Made by a program: the position numbers and the translations under genes. Below the pieces are notes generated by a model. It was not told the origin of the DNA and did no database searches. It was given only the letters and a program-made list of their open reading frames with translations. A stretch of 64,000 bases of DNA from Oscillospiraceae bacterium (lineage in GTDB: Bacteria; Bacillota; Clostridia; Oscillospirales; Acutalibacteraceae), in contig SVPJ01000003.1 of the NCBI GenBank assembly GCA_015065885.1, positions 1 to 64,000 of the forward strand, in the 5' to 3' direction. This document shows, piece after piece, positions 32,452 through 40,662 of this stretch (within the stretch, counting starts at the first letter, position 1; every line of letters starts with the position of its first letter).

Positions 32452-32521
32452 GCTGAAAAGGGTGTACAAATCCGAAGTCTTTTGATTTTTTGACCTATGT
32501 GTTCGAACCCCTACATATTTT

Positions 32522-32923
32522 TCATTTTTTGGATTTAAGCGCTTTTATAACTTTTTTACACAAAACTAACTCGCTTGTGAAATTTGAGCGTGCCCTAATT
32601 GTTTTGCCATCTATGTTCGTTTCAACAATTTTCTTGTGTCGCTTTTTTAACCTTTTATAATAATTTTTAATCAAAGGAATGAAACGAACATCCTTTAATT
32701 TTTCAATGACCCAAAGATAAGGAATACCATAATAATCTTTTTCGTCTTCGAAAAGTTCAAGAAACCATTCATCAATTAATGATTTTTCTTTGTCAGAGAG
32801 GTTATCAAACTCTATAGCAGCATACTCCGCCGAACGCCCCATAGAAATACCATAAGTTTCGGGAGAAAAAGCATCGTAAAATATTTTAAACTCTTTTGAA
32901 AGAGCATCAAAATCAAATGTCAT
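32522..32923 (-). CDS. Hypothetical protein coupled to a four-helix-bundle gene
   Basis: The 133-residue protein is soluble, acidic in the middle (DEWFLELFEDEKDYYG) and strongly basic at the end (KNYYKRLKKRHKK, KKVIKALKSKK). I do not recognise it. Its ATG overlaps the stop of the four-helix-bundle gene by 4 bp (ATGA), so the products are made together. The AT-rich composition is unlike the flanking chromosome and suggests acquisition. A second four-helix-bundle gene in the window (45824-46186) is coupled to a different small protein in the same way. Confidence 0.75.
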   Translation of the reverse strand: MTFDFDALSKEFKIFYDAFSPETYGISMGRSAEYAAIEFDNLSDKEKSLIDEWFLELFEDEKDYYGIPYLWVIEKLKDVRFIPLIKNYYKRLKKRHKKIVETNIDGKTIRARSNFTSELVLCKKVIKALKSKK

Positions 32924-33270
32924 TTTGAATTCTCCTTTGCAGTATTTAATGATGCTATTAACATTCTTTTTATTTCTTCTGCAAGTGAAAGCAAACTATC
33001 AAAATCATAATCAATTAAACTTGTTCTTTTTAAAAGTTTAAGCCAATAAATACTTTCGCCTGTCTCTTTAAGGGAAATATGTAATTTAGAAATGAAATCA
33101 GCTTTGCTGTTACCATAAACCGCTTCATTTATGTTTGCTCCAACACTGGTGGCAGAGCGTAGTAATTGTTTTGCAATAGTTGTATCTTTTCTTGTTTTAG
33201 AAAATGCCTCATAAAATAAAACAATTTGTGTTGCAAATTCAAGTGATTTTTCAAGTAATGGACTGTTCAT
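32920..33270 (-). CDS. Four-helix bundle protein (S23/23S rRNA intervening-sequence family)
   Basis: The 116-residue protein shows the family signature RSATSVGANINEAVYG...DFISKLHISLKETGESIYWLKLL. Members occur in 23S rRNA intervening sequences, as Avd accessory proteins of diversity-generating retroelements, and as orphan genes. There is no reverse transcriptase or rRNA here, so it is an orphan. The ATG at 33270 has GAGGTG six bases upstream. It lies between tRNA-Leu and the hairpin arrays. Confidence 0.9.
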   Translation of the reverse strand: MNSPLLEKSLEFATQIVLFYEAFSKTRKDTTIAKQLLRSATSVGANINEAVYGNSKADFISKLHISLKETGESIYWLKLLKRTSLIDYDFDSLLSLAEEIKRMLIASLNTAKENSK

Positions 33271-33289
33271 TATGTTCACCTCTAAATGA

Positions 33290-33318
33290 ATTATATCATA
33301 ATTCACTCTTTAAATCAA
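33290..33318 (-). promoter_or_regulatory. Sigma-A promoter of the first four-helix-bundle gene
   Basis: On the minus strand TTGATT, 17-bp spacer, TATAAT. Confidence 0.7.
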
Positions 33319-33428
33319 CGCTTTGCGTAGCAAAGCACCTTTTCTCTTATTTCTTCTCTCTTATCTTTTATCTGGAAACGACAATTTTAGAGAAGAGAGA
33401 AGAATGAAAAGAGAAAAATTAAGAGAAC

Positions 33429-33472
33429 AAAAAGAAACGACAACTTTCTTGTCGAAAATTGTCGTTTCTTTT
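33429..33472 (-). terminator. Terminator of tRNA-Leu
   Basis: AAAAAGAAACGACAA (33429-33443) pairs with TTGTCGTTTCTTTTT (33459-33473). On the minus strand the hairpin begins at the tRNA CCA end and closes with a T-run. Confidence 0.75.
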
Positions 33473-33555
33473 TGGTGCGGGCAAAGGGACTCGAACCCAC
33501 ACGGTTGCCCACCGGATCCTAAATCCGGCGCGTCTGCCAATTCCGCCATACCCGC
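33473..33555 (-). tRNA. tRNA-Leu (anticodon UAG)
   Basis: The 83-nt gene folds with acceptor GCGGGTA/TGCCCGC, anticodon stem CCGGA/TCCGG with loop TTTAGGA, a long variable arm as expected for Leu, a T-arm with GGTTCGAGTCC, and encoded CCA. It follows the ABC operon and precedes the accessory region. Confidence 0.95.
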
Positions 33556-33584
33556 ATATACAAGTCCTTGCGGACTTGTGTTTT

Positions 33585-33613
33585 ATTGTATCATACTTTT
33601 TGGGGCTTCGCAA
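33585..33613 (-). promoter_or_regulatory. Promoter of tRNA-Leu
   Basis: On the minus strand TTGCGA, 17-bp spacer, TACAAT, overlapping the 3' end of the ABC permease gene. A hairpin (ACAAGTCC/GGACTTGT, about 33560-33579) lies between the promoter and the tRNA. Confidence 0.6.
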
Positions 33614-34727
33614 GAGAAATCTTGTGTAAAAGCAAGGAAAGTGCGACCAACGCTGCCGCGTACAATACCATATACGCCGCAAAACGGTCGTTATGTACGG
33701 CGTACAGATAGTAAGTCGGCGGAAACAGCAGTTGCAACCACAACGCCTGCTTCATCTCGAAGAACACGGGACACAGCGCAAGCATCCCCACCGCAAACAG
33801 CGGCACCAACGCCGCAAAGAGACGCAAACGACCGATCACCCGCCGCATCAGTACCGCAAACCACACACAGCACACGGCGTACAACAACATCAGCGCCGTT
33901 TCGCGATACCACGCACTCAACAGCCCACTGACCGCCAATGCCGCAAACGCGGTTACCGCCACCGCCGCCACCGCCGCCGTGAGATACGCACTCTCCGCCC
34001 AAAGGCGGCGGGAGAGAGGCACCCACGAAAGCATGCCGCGCTCCTCGTCCTGTCCGAAGAACAGCGCAGCTGCGAGTGCGCACAGCACCATCAGTACCGC
34101 CAACACCCCGCGTACGGGTGTCGCAAGGTATCCTTCCGTCACAACGGTGTATCCTCCGTCGGGATAGCGAAAGGAAAACAGTTCCACCTCATCGAATCCG
34201 TTATCGTAATTTTCCGAAAGCCGTTCGTCCGAAAGGGTATCTGCCGCCGTTTCGGTGGCGATATACTGTAAATACACCTGCTTGGCACAGTGACTGTACA
34301 GCGCACCCGCCAGTTTCTCACGCGCAAGGCGTAAGAGCAGCGTACTCTCCCGTTCGACCACCCGCACGAGGGTATCGTCCGCTTCGAATTCCTCGGCAAA
34401 CGCCGCGGCCTTCTCCTCTAAATCACCCGTGAAGATCCACGCGGCATCCGCCCGGCCGTTTTCCACCAGCCGCACGGCGTCACGCGGGTCTTCACACACG
34501 GTAAACCGCAAAAACTGCGTATCTTTTTGCAAAGACGTGATCACCGCCGCCGCAGTATCGTCTGCTTCCTCTTGGGACAGTGCGATATGCAAAAAGCCGC
34601 TGTCCTGCCGTGCGACCATACTCAGCGAGGCAGTTGCCACGGGGATCAGTGCCAACAAGCACAAAAACGCGGGACGTTTGAAACACCGTTTCAAACTGAG
34701 CCAAAACCACATCCACGCGTGCCTCAT
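33591..34727 (-). CDS. ABC-2 type permease, second subunit
   Basis: The 378-residue protein has one N-terminal membrane segment (about 18-36, AFLCLLALIPVATASLSMV), a long extracytoplasmic domain (about 40-190) and five to six C-terminal segments, the usual ABC-2/YhgE-like layout. The first in-frame Met that makes sense is at 34727, overlapping the upstream permease stop in ATGA; upstream in-frame sequence is antisense-like and not coding. It is the last gene of the zinc-ribbon/ABC operon. Confidence 0.85.
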   Translation of the reverse strand: MRHAWMWFWLSLKRCFKRPAFLCLLALIPVATASLSMVARQDSGFLHIALSQEEADDTAAAVITSLQKDTQFLRFTVCEDPRDAVRLVENGRADAAWIFTGDLEEKAAAFAEEFEADDTLVRVVERESTLLLRLAREKLAGALYSHCAKQVYLQYIATETAADTLSDERLSENYDNGFDEVELFSFRYPDGGYTVVTEGYLATPVRGVLAVLMVLCALAAALFFGQDEERGMLSWVPLSRRLWAESAYLTAAVAAVAVTAFAALAVSGLLSAWYRETALMLLYAVCCVWFAVLMRRVIGRLRLFAALVPLFAVGMLALCPVFFEMKQALWLQLLFPPTYYLYAVHNDRFAAYMVLYAAALVALSLLLHKISLAKPQKV

Positions 34728-35929
34728 ACGCCGCCCCTCCCCTCGTTCAAACGGCGATAACGTACCAATACCGCCGCCGCGAAGAACAAGAGCGTGTATC
34801 CGAGTACACCGCAAAGCAAGAGGAGTGTCCCCTCCCCTTGCACCAACGCTGCCAAATAGCGGTGTGAAAACGCCGTGGGTAACCACGCCCCCACCGTTTG
34901 CATCGCGACAGGAAAGGTATGCAACGGGTATAGGCAACCTGAAACATAACTCAACGCGACCGCACCGAAGAAAGCAGCCAACATCCCGCTGACTATATCC
35001 CGCACGAGATAAAACACCAACAAAAGGAACGCCGCCGCAAGCATAACGAGCGGGAACGCCGCCAAAAGCAACCCTGCCTTCTCCCCTGCCGTCATACCCA
35101 TATCGACCGCAAATACAAGTGCAGCCAATGCATAGACCGGCGGTACCAGCACGGTGACATACGCCGCATATTCGGCGGCGGTCTGCATAAGCGGGGTGTA
35201 CCCCTTTGCCGAAAGTACGCGGCAAAGCGCGGTATCCCGCCGTATCAGCGCTGAAGCATACGGCAGACCGATCAACCAAACGAGTGCCACCGCTACGCCG
35301 CATATAAGCGACGGCAGAAGCGGCAAGCCGTCCGCACCGCCGTGTTCCTCCGCTTCGTATAATTTGTCGCGGTGCAGGATCAGGGTCACCAATCGCAGTG
35401 CCAGGCGATCGGCGTGGTCTTTCTGCGGCTGACCCGTTTCCGCCAGCGACTGCGACAGACCGTAGATCCCCTTTTGCGATTCCACCAACAAGTCCCTCAC
35501 CACGTCGGCAATTTCCGCCTTGAACAGCGACACCATGCCGCTCGTGCCTGCCGATACCACACACGGGATGGGCAGTATCTCTCCGCGCAACGCGGCTTCG
35601 GTAAATCCTTCGGGCACCACGACGTACGCCGCGATATCCCCGCTTTCGAGTGAGCGACGCGCCGCATTTTCCTCCATCGCGACCAACTCGACCGCAAAGC
35701 GGGAAGAATCCAGCGTTTGCAGCGCCGTCATACCGAACTCGAAATACGGATTATCCGTATCCCCTGCCACACCGACGCGTAACACCGTATTCTCCTCACG
35801 GGTGACCGTGTGCCGGGCAAATGCCGACAGCACCGCCACCGCACCCGCGAGCAACAGCACCGCGATCAGCGTCACGCACGGCAACAGCCGTGCCAGTCGT
35901 TTCACCTGTAAACCGTAATAGATCTTCAT
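34724..35929 (-). CDS. ABC-2 type permease, first subunit
   Basis: The 401-residue protein has a membrane segment at about 15-37, an extracytoplasmic domain (about 38-205, with VGVAGDTDNPYFEFG) and a block of about six segments at the C terminus. It pairs with the second permease and the ATPase as an exporter of unknown substrate. Its start lies one base after the ATPase stop. Confidence 0.87.
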   Translation of the reverse strand: MKIYYGLQVKRLARLLPCVTLIAVLLLAGAVAVLSAFARHTVTREENTVLRVGVAGDTDNPYFEFGMTALQTLDSSRFAVELVAMEENAARRSLESGDIAAYVVVPEGFTEAALRGEILPIPCVVSAGTSGMVSLFKAEIADVVRDLLVESQKGIYGLSQSLAETGQPQKDHADRLALRLVTLILHRDKLYEAEEHGGADGLPLLPSLICGVAVALVWLIGLPYASALIRRDTALCRVLSAKGYTPLMQTAAEYAAYVTVLVPPVYALAALVFAVDMGMTAGEKAGLLLAAFPLVMLAAAFLLLVFYLVRDIVSGMLAAFFGAVALSYVSGCLYPLHTFPVAMQTVGAWLPTAFSHRYLAALVQGEGTLLLLCGVLGYTLLFFAAAVLVRYRRLNEGRGGV

Positions 35930-35930
35930 A

Positions 35931-36599
35931 TCACAAACTCGCCGCCAGTTTTTCCCGATCGCCGTCGTACGCGTACGGTGTCAGCACACCGTCTTTCAAT
36001 ATGTACCACCGATCGCACAGTTGCATCTCCATCACGTCGTGAGTGACGAGTATCACGATATCCCCTTGGCGTTTGCGTTCTTCCAGATAGGTGAAGATGC
36101 GCTGTTTACACGCAAGGTCGAGTGCCGTCATCGGCTCGTCGAGCAACAGCACCGAGGGATGTTTTGCCACGGCACAACCGATGGACAACCGCTTTTTCAT
36201 ACCGCCCGACATTTTGGAGACCGGTATTTTCAAGAACTCGCCGATACCGAGCATCTCCAGCACGCCACCGTCCAGTTCCCGTGCCGTTTCAGCAGGGGTA
36301 TACCACAAACGCAGGTTGTCGCGGGCGGTGAGTTCCTCCATCAGCGGGGTGCCTTGCGGGACGTATCCCACCTGTTCGCGTAAAATCTTTGTATAGCGGA
36401 ACAGGTCGTCCCCCTCAAGGAGGAACGACCCTTTGTCCGCCGACTGAACGCCTGCCAATATGGAGAGCAGCGTGGATTTTCCGCACCCGTTACTGCCCAA
36501 AATTCCGATGCATTCCCCGTCCTTCGCCGTAAAGGATACGTCACGCAACACCTCACGGCGGCGATAGGACTTGGCAATGCCGTTGATCTCAATATACAT
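35931..36599 (-). CDS. ABC exporter ATP-binding subunit
   Basis: The 222-residue ATPase has Walker A GSNGCGKSTL, Q-loop VPQGTPL, signature KMSGGMKKRLSIG, Walker B VLLLDEPMTALD and the switch His in VTHDVMEM. The start overlaps the end of the zinc-ribbon gene by 11 bp, so the products are likely stoichiometric. Confidence 0.95.
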   Translation of the reverse strand: MYIEINGIAKSYRRREVLRDVSFTAKDGECIGILGSNGCGKSTLLSILAGVQSADKGSFLLEGDDLFRYTKILREQVGYVPQGTPLMEELTARDNLRLWYTPAETARELDGGVLEMLGIGEFLKIPVSKMSGGMKKRLSIGCAVAKHPSVLLLDEPMTALDLACKQRIFTYLEERKRQGDIVILVTHDVMEMQLCDRWYILKDGVLTPYAYDGDREKLAASL

Positions 36600-38493
36600 T
36601 CGGACGCGCCGTTACCGACTCACTCGAACTGCCCAAAAGCAATTCCAACACGTCCATGATTTCTTCGGGCACACCGATGCTCCGCAGTTTTTCTTCCACG
36701 GTATCCCCTTCGATCTGCTCGAGCCAATTCATCAACGCTTCTTCATCCGTGCCGTCCACCGTGTTTTCGGGGATCTCTACTTTATCCGCCTTGCTCGTCT
36801 TGCCTTCGGACACCAAGCCGAACAACAGCGATTCGTCTTTGTAAAGGTTGATCGCCATCTCGCTCGCGTTTTTCGAATTCTTCATCACGAATTCCAGCGA
36901 AGGATCGTAAGTACCGATCATCAGCGCGGCGTCTTCGTCCATACCCATCATTTCAAACAGGGCTTTCTTGGGGGTAATACGGAAGGTGCCGTTCAGATAC
37001 CCATCTTCCGCTTTACCTTCGTCGAAATCCTTGACCGTCAGTTTCGCAACCACGGTGCCCTGCACGTCCACATCGTACTCACCGCTCACGACGTCACCCT
37101 TTTTGGTACCCTTGCCGCTCAGTTTCGCCGCATTGCCGACCGTCATTTCGGTGGCAAACGCGCTGCCCTTTTGCGCCGTAGCATAGTAGAGCACCTCGGT
37201 GCCCGCCACCGTAATGCGGCGGCCGATGATCTCGTGCTGCTTGCTGATATAGGTGGTCATTGCGGCAAAGGTCTCGTTGGTAGCCTCGTTTTCGGCATCC
37301 TTCAGCGATGTGAGCGCTTCATCAAGCGCTTTCGTATAGGCATCATACAGGTCGATCTCTTCGCCCTCGACCCGCTCTTCCACCAACTTCTGCACATCGG
37401 CAATGATGGCTTTGATGTCTTTATCCGTCTTCGCCTCATTCAAAACAGCGATCAGAATGTCCGAACACTGCTTTTGCGTGATCGTGATGGTCGATTCGGT
37501 GCACGTTTGCTCCACGCCTTCGATCGACAGGGTGGTATCTTTCGACGCACTCACTTCCACCATATCCAGCACCAAGGCGAGGTAGCGATCCAACAACTTA
37601 TCCAGTTCCTTGTCGGTCGGCAACACTTCGCGCAGGTCATCCGCCAATTCAGGGTCGGTCAACCACTCGCCCAACAGCGAATTGGTGGACATAACGGGCG
37701 GCGCGACAGCCATACCGTCTCCATCGGTTTCGGGGGCGGTCGCGTCGTTCATCCCGAATTCCAAATAGGTATCGCTCACCGACGGCAGAGCCGCAAAGAC
37801 TTTTCCGTCCGTACTGTTCAAAATAGCGATGGCTTTGAGCGGATCGCCGTCCGCCACCGCGACAGCCAGTTCAAACAGCAAAACATTATCCTTGTAGTTG
37901 CCGGTATAGGAAATCTTCAGATCGTTCAGCCAATCCAGTTTCATCTCTGCCGGCAAATAGTCCTGAAGCAACTCTTTGGCATCCTCGCCCAACACGGGGC
38001 GGAAACTGCCCTGCACCTTCTTTTCGTTATCGGTGAACGACTCTTTGATCAGGGCATAATAATCTGCCACGGTATCGGTACCGCTCTTCACCGTTTTGAG
38101 TTCCACGTATTTGTAGTAATCGGTATCCGAACCGAAAGTCTTGATGACCGTACCGACGATAGTGCTCATATTCAAAAGCAGTGCCACCACAGCCGCCACG
38201 GCCACCACAGCCGCGATCAGCCACTTGAGCGGGAAACGCCGCTTTTTCGGGGCGGGCACCATCTCCACGGCGGGAACAGGCTCCTCGGTGGGAAACACCG
38301 CGTCCGGTTGCATCGCGTGACCTTCTTGTTGTACGGGAGGTATCATATTTTCCGACAGCACCGTCGTTTCGCCCGCCATGACCGTAGCAGGCGCTTCTTC
38401 AACGGGAACGTCTTGTACAGCCGTCGCTTTGCCGCAACCGTCGCAAAACGCCGCGCCTTCCGCGATCTCTTTACCACAGTAAGAACAGAACAT
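36589..38493 (-). CDS. Zinc-ribbon membrane protein with large extracytoplasmic domain
   Basis: The 634-residue protein starts with a double-Cys zinc ribbon (CSYCGKEIAEGAAFCDGCGK, residues 3-22), then a Pro/Glu-rich linker, one membrane span at about 90-108 (LIAAVVAVAAVVALLLNM) and about 520 residues outside with no domain I recognise (acidic, Lys/Asp/Thr-rich, without repeats). It should sit N-terminus-in. It is the first gene of an operon with an ABC exporter and overlaps the ATPase start. A role in delivering to, or being served by, the exporter is inference. Confidence 0.8.
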   Translation of the reverse strand: MFCSYCGKEIAEGAAFCDGCGKATAVQDVPVEEAPATVMAGETTVLSENMIPPVQQEGHAMQPDAVFPTEEPVPAVEMVPAPKKRRFPLKWLIAAVVAVAAVVALLLNMSTIVGTVIKTFGSDTDYYKYVELKTVKSGTDTVADYYALIKESFTDNEKKVQGSFRPVLGEDAKELLQDYLPAEMKLDWLNDLKISYTGNYKDNVLLFELAVAVADGDPLKAIAILNSTDGKVFAALPSVSDTYLEFGMNDATAPETDGDGMAVAPPVMSTNSLLGEWLTDPELADDLREVLPTDKELDKLLDRYLALVLDMVEVSASKDTTLSIEGVEQTCTESTITITQKQCSDILIAVLNEAKTDKDIKAIIADVQKLVEERVEGEEIDLYDAYTKALDEALTSLKDAENEATNETFAAMTTYISKQHEIIGRRITVAGTEVLYYATAQKGSAFATEMTVGNAAKLSGKGTKKGDVVSGEYDVDVQGTVVAKLTVKDFDEGKAEDGYLNGTFRITPKKALFEMMGMDEDAALMIGTYDPSLEFVMKNSKNASEMAINLYKDESLLFGLVSEGKTSKADKVEIPENTVDGTDEEALMNWLEQIEGDTVEEKLRSIGVPEEIMDVLELLLGSSSESVTARPNVY

Positions 38494-38536
38494 AGTTATC
38501 TCCTCCTATATACCCTTAATGGGTTACCTCACTTTG

Positions 38537-38565
38537 ATTGTATCCCATTCTCCCGCATTTGTCAA
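38537..38565 (-). promoter_or_regulatory. Sigma-A promoter of the zinc-ribbon/ABC operon
   Basis: On the minus strand TTGACA, 17-bp spacer, TACAAT. The -35 box overlaps the trpB2 stop codon. Confidence 0.75.
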
Positions 38566-39938
38566 CTGTCGAAAATCGGCAAACCCTCAAATCCGCGGGA
38601 CAGTTCCTCGTCGTTCGGCAGGTAGTCGACCATCTCGCCGTCGTTATAGCGCTGATAGGCAAACATATCGAAATAGCCCGTGCCGGTGAGACCGAACACG
38701 ATGGTCTTCTCCTCCCCCGTCTCCTTACATTTCAGCGCCTCGTCGATCGCGGCACGGATGGCGTGACTGCTTTCGGGGGCAGGCAAGGTGCCTTCGGTGC
38801 GGGCGAACAGTTGTGCCGCTTCAAACACCGATGTTTGTTCCACCGCACGCGCTTCCATCAACCCGTCGTGATACAGTTGCGACAGCACGGGGCTCATACC
38901 GTGATAGCGAAGACCGCCCGCGTGGGTGCCTGCGGGAATAAAGTTACTGCCGAGGGTGTACATCTTCGCGAGCGGGCACACCGCACCCGTGTCGCAATAG
39001 TCGTATACGAAACGGCCGCGGGTCAGACTGGGGCAGGAAGCAGGCTCCACCGCAATGAAGCGATAGTCCGCTTCGCCCCGCAGTTTTTCACCCATAAACG
39101 GTGCGATCAAGCCGCCGAGGTTGGAGCCGCCGCCCGCACAGCCGATGATGATATCGGGCTTGATACCGTATTTATCGAGCGCGGCTTTGGTCTCCAGACC
39201 GATGATGGATTGATGCAACATCACCTGCGTCAGCACCGAGCCTAACACGTAGCGATACCCTTCCATGGAGGTCGCCGCCTCCACCGCTTCCGAAATGGCA
39301 CAGCCGAGCGAGCCGCCCGTGCCGGGATGCTTTTCCAAGATCTTGCGTCCCACCGCCGTCGTCTCGGACGGAGAGGGAGTGACCGACGCACCGTACACCC
39401 GCATCACTTCGCGGCGGAACGGCTTTTGCTCGTACGACACCTTCACCATATAGACGCGGCAATCCAGATCAAAGTAGGCACACGCCATGGACAGCGCCGT
39501 GCCCCACTGACCCGCACCCGTTTCGGTGGTCACACCGCGCAAACCTTGCTTTTTCGCGTAATATGCCTGCGCAATGGCGGAATTGAGTTTGTGACTGCCG
39601 CTCGTATTACCGCCCTCGAATTTGTAATAGATCTTAGCGGGGGTACCGAGCGCTTTTTCAAGATAGTACGCACGCGTCAGCGGAGACGGACGGTACATTT
39701 TGTAGAAATCGCGAATTTCGACGGGAATGTCGAAATACGGCGTAGTATCGTCCAGCTCCTGCTGCACCAATTCTTCGCAAAACACCGTACGCAGTTTCTC
39801 GGCGCTCATCGGTTGCATCGTCTCGGGGTCGAGCAACGGTGCGGGTTTGTTTTGCATATCCGCCCGCAGATTGTACCACTGCTTCGGGATCTCGTCCTCC
39901 TCCAGATAGATCTTGTAGGGAATGGTCTGTTCGTTCAT
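38562..39938 (-). CDS. trpB: Tryptophan synthase beta chain, TrpB2 type
   Basis: TrpB2 condenses indole (or a derivative) with serine to tryptophan using PLP. The 458-residue length and motifs (KFEGGNTSGSHKLNSA with the PLP Lys, TTETGAGQWGTALS, CAGGGSNLGG) mark the TrpB2 class rather than the TrpA-dependent TrpB1. No trpA or other trp gene is adjacent. The ATG at 39938 has AAGGAG upstream. Expression is controlled by the T-box leader at 39955-40245. Confidence 0.95.
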   Translation of the reverse strand: MNEQTIPYKIYLEEDEIPKQWYNLRADMQNKPAPLLDPETMQPMSAEKLRTVFCEELVQQELDDTTPYFDIPVEIRDFYKMYRPSPLTRAYYLEKALGTPAKIYYKFEGGNTSGSHKLNSAIAQAYYAKKQGLRGVTTETGAGQWGTALSMACAYFDLDCRVYMVKVSYEQKPFRREVMRVYGASVTPSPSETTAVGRKILEKHPGTGGSLGCAISEAVEAATSMEGYRYVLGSVLTQVMLHQSIIGLETKAALDKYGIKPDIIIGCAGGGSNLGGLIAPFMGEKLRGEADYRFIAVEPASCPSLTRGRFVYDYCDTGAVCPLAKMYTLGSNFIPAGTHAGGLRYHGMSPVLSQLYHDGLMEARAVEQTSVFEAAQLFARTEGTLPAPESSHAIRAAIDEALKCKETGEEKTIVFGLTGTGYFDMFAYQRYNDGEMVDYLPNDEELSRGFEGLPIFDS

Positions 39939-39954
39939 TGTCAAATCTCCTTTT

Positions 39955-40245
39955 TTGGGGGAAGAATAAAAAAACACCCTTGTCCCCTGCATATTTCTGC
40001 CGGGACAAGAGCCGTTACTCCTGCGGTGCCACCCTGCTTGGCGCTGTGCGCCCACTCAACGCGTACCATCATACGCGGGACGTTTGTTAACGAAGTGCCT
40101 TCTCCGTCTTCCCTACCGACGCTCGTCGCGCGTTCGGGTCGCCCTCGGAAACCCATTCCGCCTTGCCGTGTGTCCTGCGCTTACACCACCCGCAGGTCGC
40201 TGTACCACCGTGTCAAAGCGTACTCACTTTTCCTCTTCGGTTTAG
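39955..40245 (-). promoter_or_regulatory. T-box riboswitch, tryptophan-type, upstream of trpB
   Basis: On the minus strand the leader contains the T-box core CAGGGTGGCACCGCAGGAG (at about 40018-40036), then a terminator (CTTGTCCC at 40002-40009 with GGGACAAG at 39979-39986, followed by seven T). An AGTA-containing stem I base (GTGAGTACG) lies near the 5' end. A TGG in the expected specifier region (GAATGGGTTTC) fits tRNA-Trp and the trpB gene. Uncharged tRNA should cause read-through. Confidence 0.9.
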
Positions 40246-40248
40246 GCG

Positions 40249-40277
40249 ATTATATCACAACCGCACAATTTTGTCAA
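40249..40277 (-). promoter_or_regulatory. Sigma-A promoter of the T-box/trpB unit
   Basis: On the minus strand TTGACA, 17-bp spacer, TATAAT. It lies back to back with the csoR promoter. Confidence 0.8.
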
Positions 40278-40293
40278 TCCCCTAATTTCCCTA

Positions 40294-40322
40294 TTGACAA
40301 ATACCCCCTATGGGTATATACT
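40294..40322 (+). promoter_or_regulatory. Sigma-A promoter of csoR-copA
   Basis: TTGACA (40294-40299), 17-bp spacer, TATACT (40317-40322). The spacer and -10 lie inside the CsoR operator. Confidence 0.8.
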
Positions 40323-40344
40323 GTATATACCCATAGGGGGTATT
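40300..40344. promoter_or_regulatory. CsoR operator, 45-bp perfect palindrome
   Basis: Arms of 21 bp (40300-40320 and 40324-40344) are exact inverted copies around CTG. Each arm itself contains TACCCCCTATGGGTA or its complement, the known CsoR-type GC-box with TACC/GGTA ends. Two CsoR tetramers could bind and cover the -10 box. Copper would release them. Confidence 0.8.
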
Positions 40345-40362
40345 TGAAACGAGGTGTTTTTT

Positions 40363-40653
40363 ATGGAGTGTTGTCATACGCACACGGTGCGCACGGAGGA
40401 AGAGCGCACAAAATTGATACATCGCCTAAACCGTATCGAAGGGCAGATACGGGGACTTCGCGGAATGGTGGAGAAGGATGCCTACTGCGTGGATATCCTC
40501 ACCCAATCGGCGGCGGTGAACGCGGCGGTGAATGCCTTCAACCGTGAACTCATCACCCGCCATATCGAGACCTGCGTCACCCGTGAGCTTTCGGCAGGCA
40601 ACACCGCCGTGCTGGACGAGTTGGTGACGACCTTGCAGAAACTGATGAAATAA
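40363..40653 (+). CDS. csoR: Copper-sensing repressor CsoR
   Basis: The 96-residue protein is an all-helical CsoR/RcnR regulator (LIHRLNRIEGQIRGLRGMVEKDAYCVDILTQ). The Cu(I) ligands are Cys42 in YCVDIL, and His67-x3-Cys71 in HIETCVT. An extra CCHTH stands at the N terminus. The ATG at 40363 has GAGGTG upstream. It is followed 9 bp later by copA and preceded by its operator. Confidence 0.93.
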   Translation: MECCHTHTVRTEEERTKLIHRLNRIEGQIRGLRGMVEKDAYCVDILTQSAAVNAAVNAFNRELITRHIETCVTRELSAGNTAVLDELVTTLQKLMK

Positions 40654-40662
40654 GGAGATCGT

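Noticed and set aside
32920..33270. Diversity-generating retroelement accessory (Avd)
   Set aside because: The fold family fits, but there is no reverse transcriptase, template repeat or variable gene in the window.
33323..33931. 202-codon plus-strand frame across tRNA-Leu
   Set aside because: It reads through the tRNA gene and into the antisense of the ABC permease. It is a spurious translation.
36571..38625. 684-codon plus-strand frame opposite the zinc-ribbon gene
   Set aside because: The minus-strand protein has a zinc ribbon, membrane span, ribosome binding site and promoter; the plus-strand frame has none of these.
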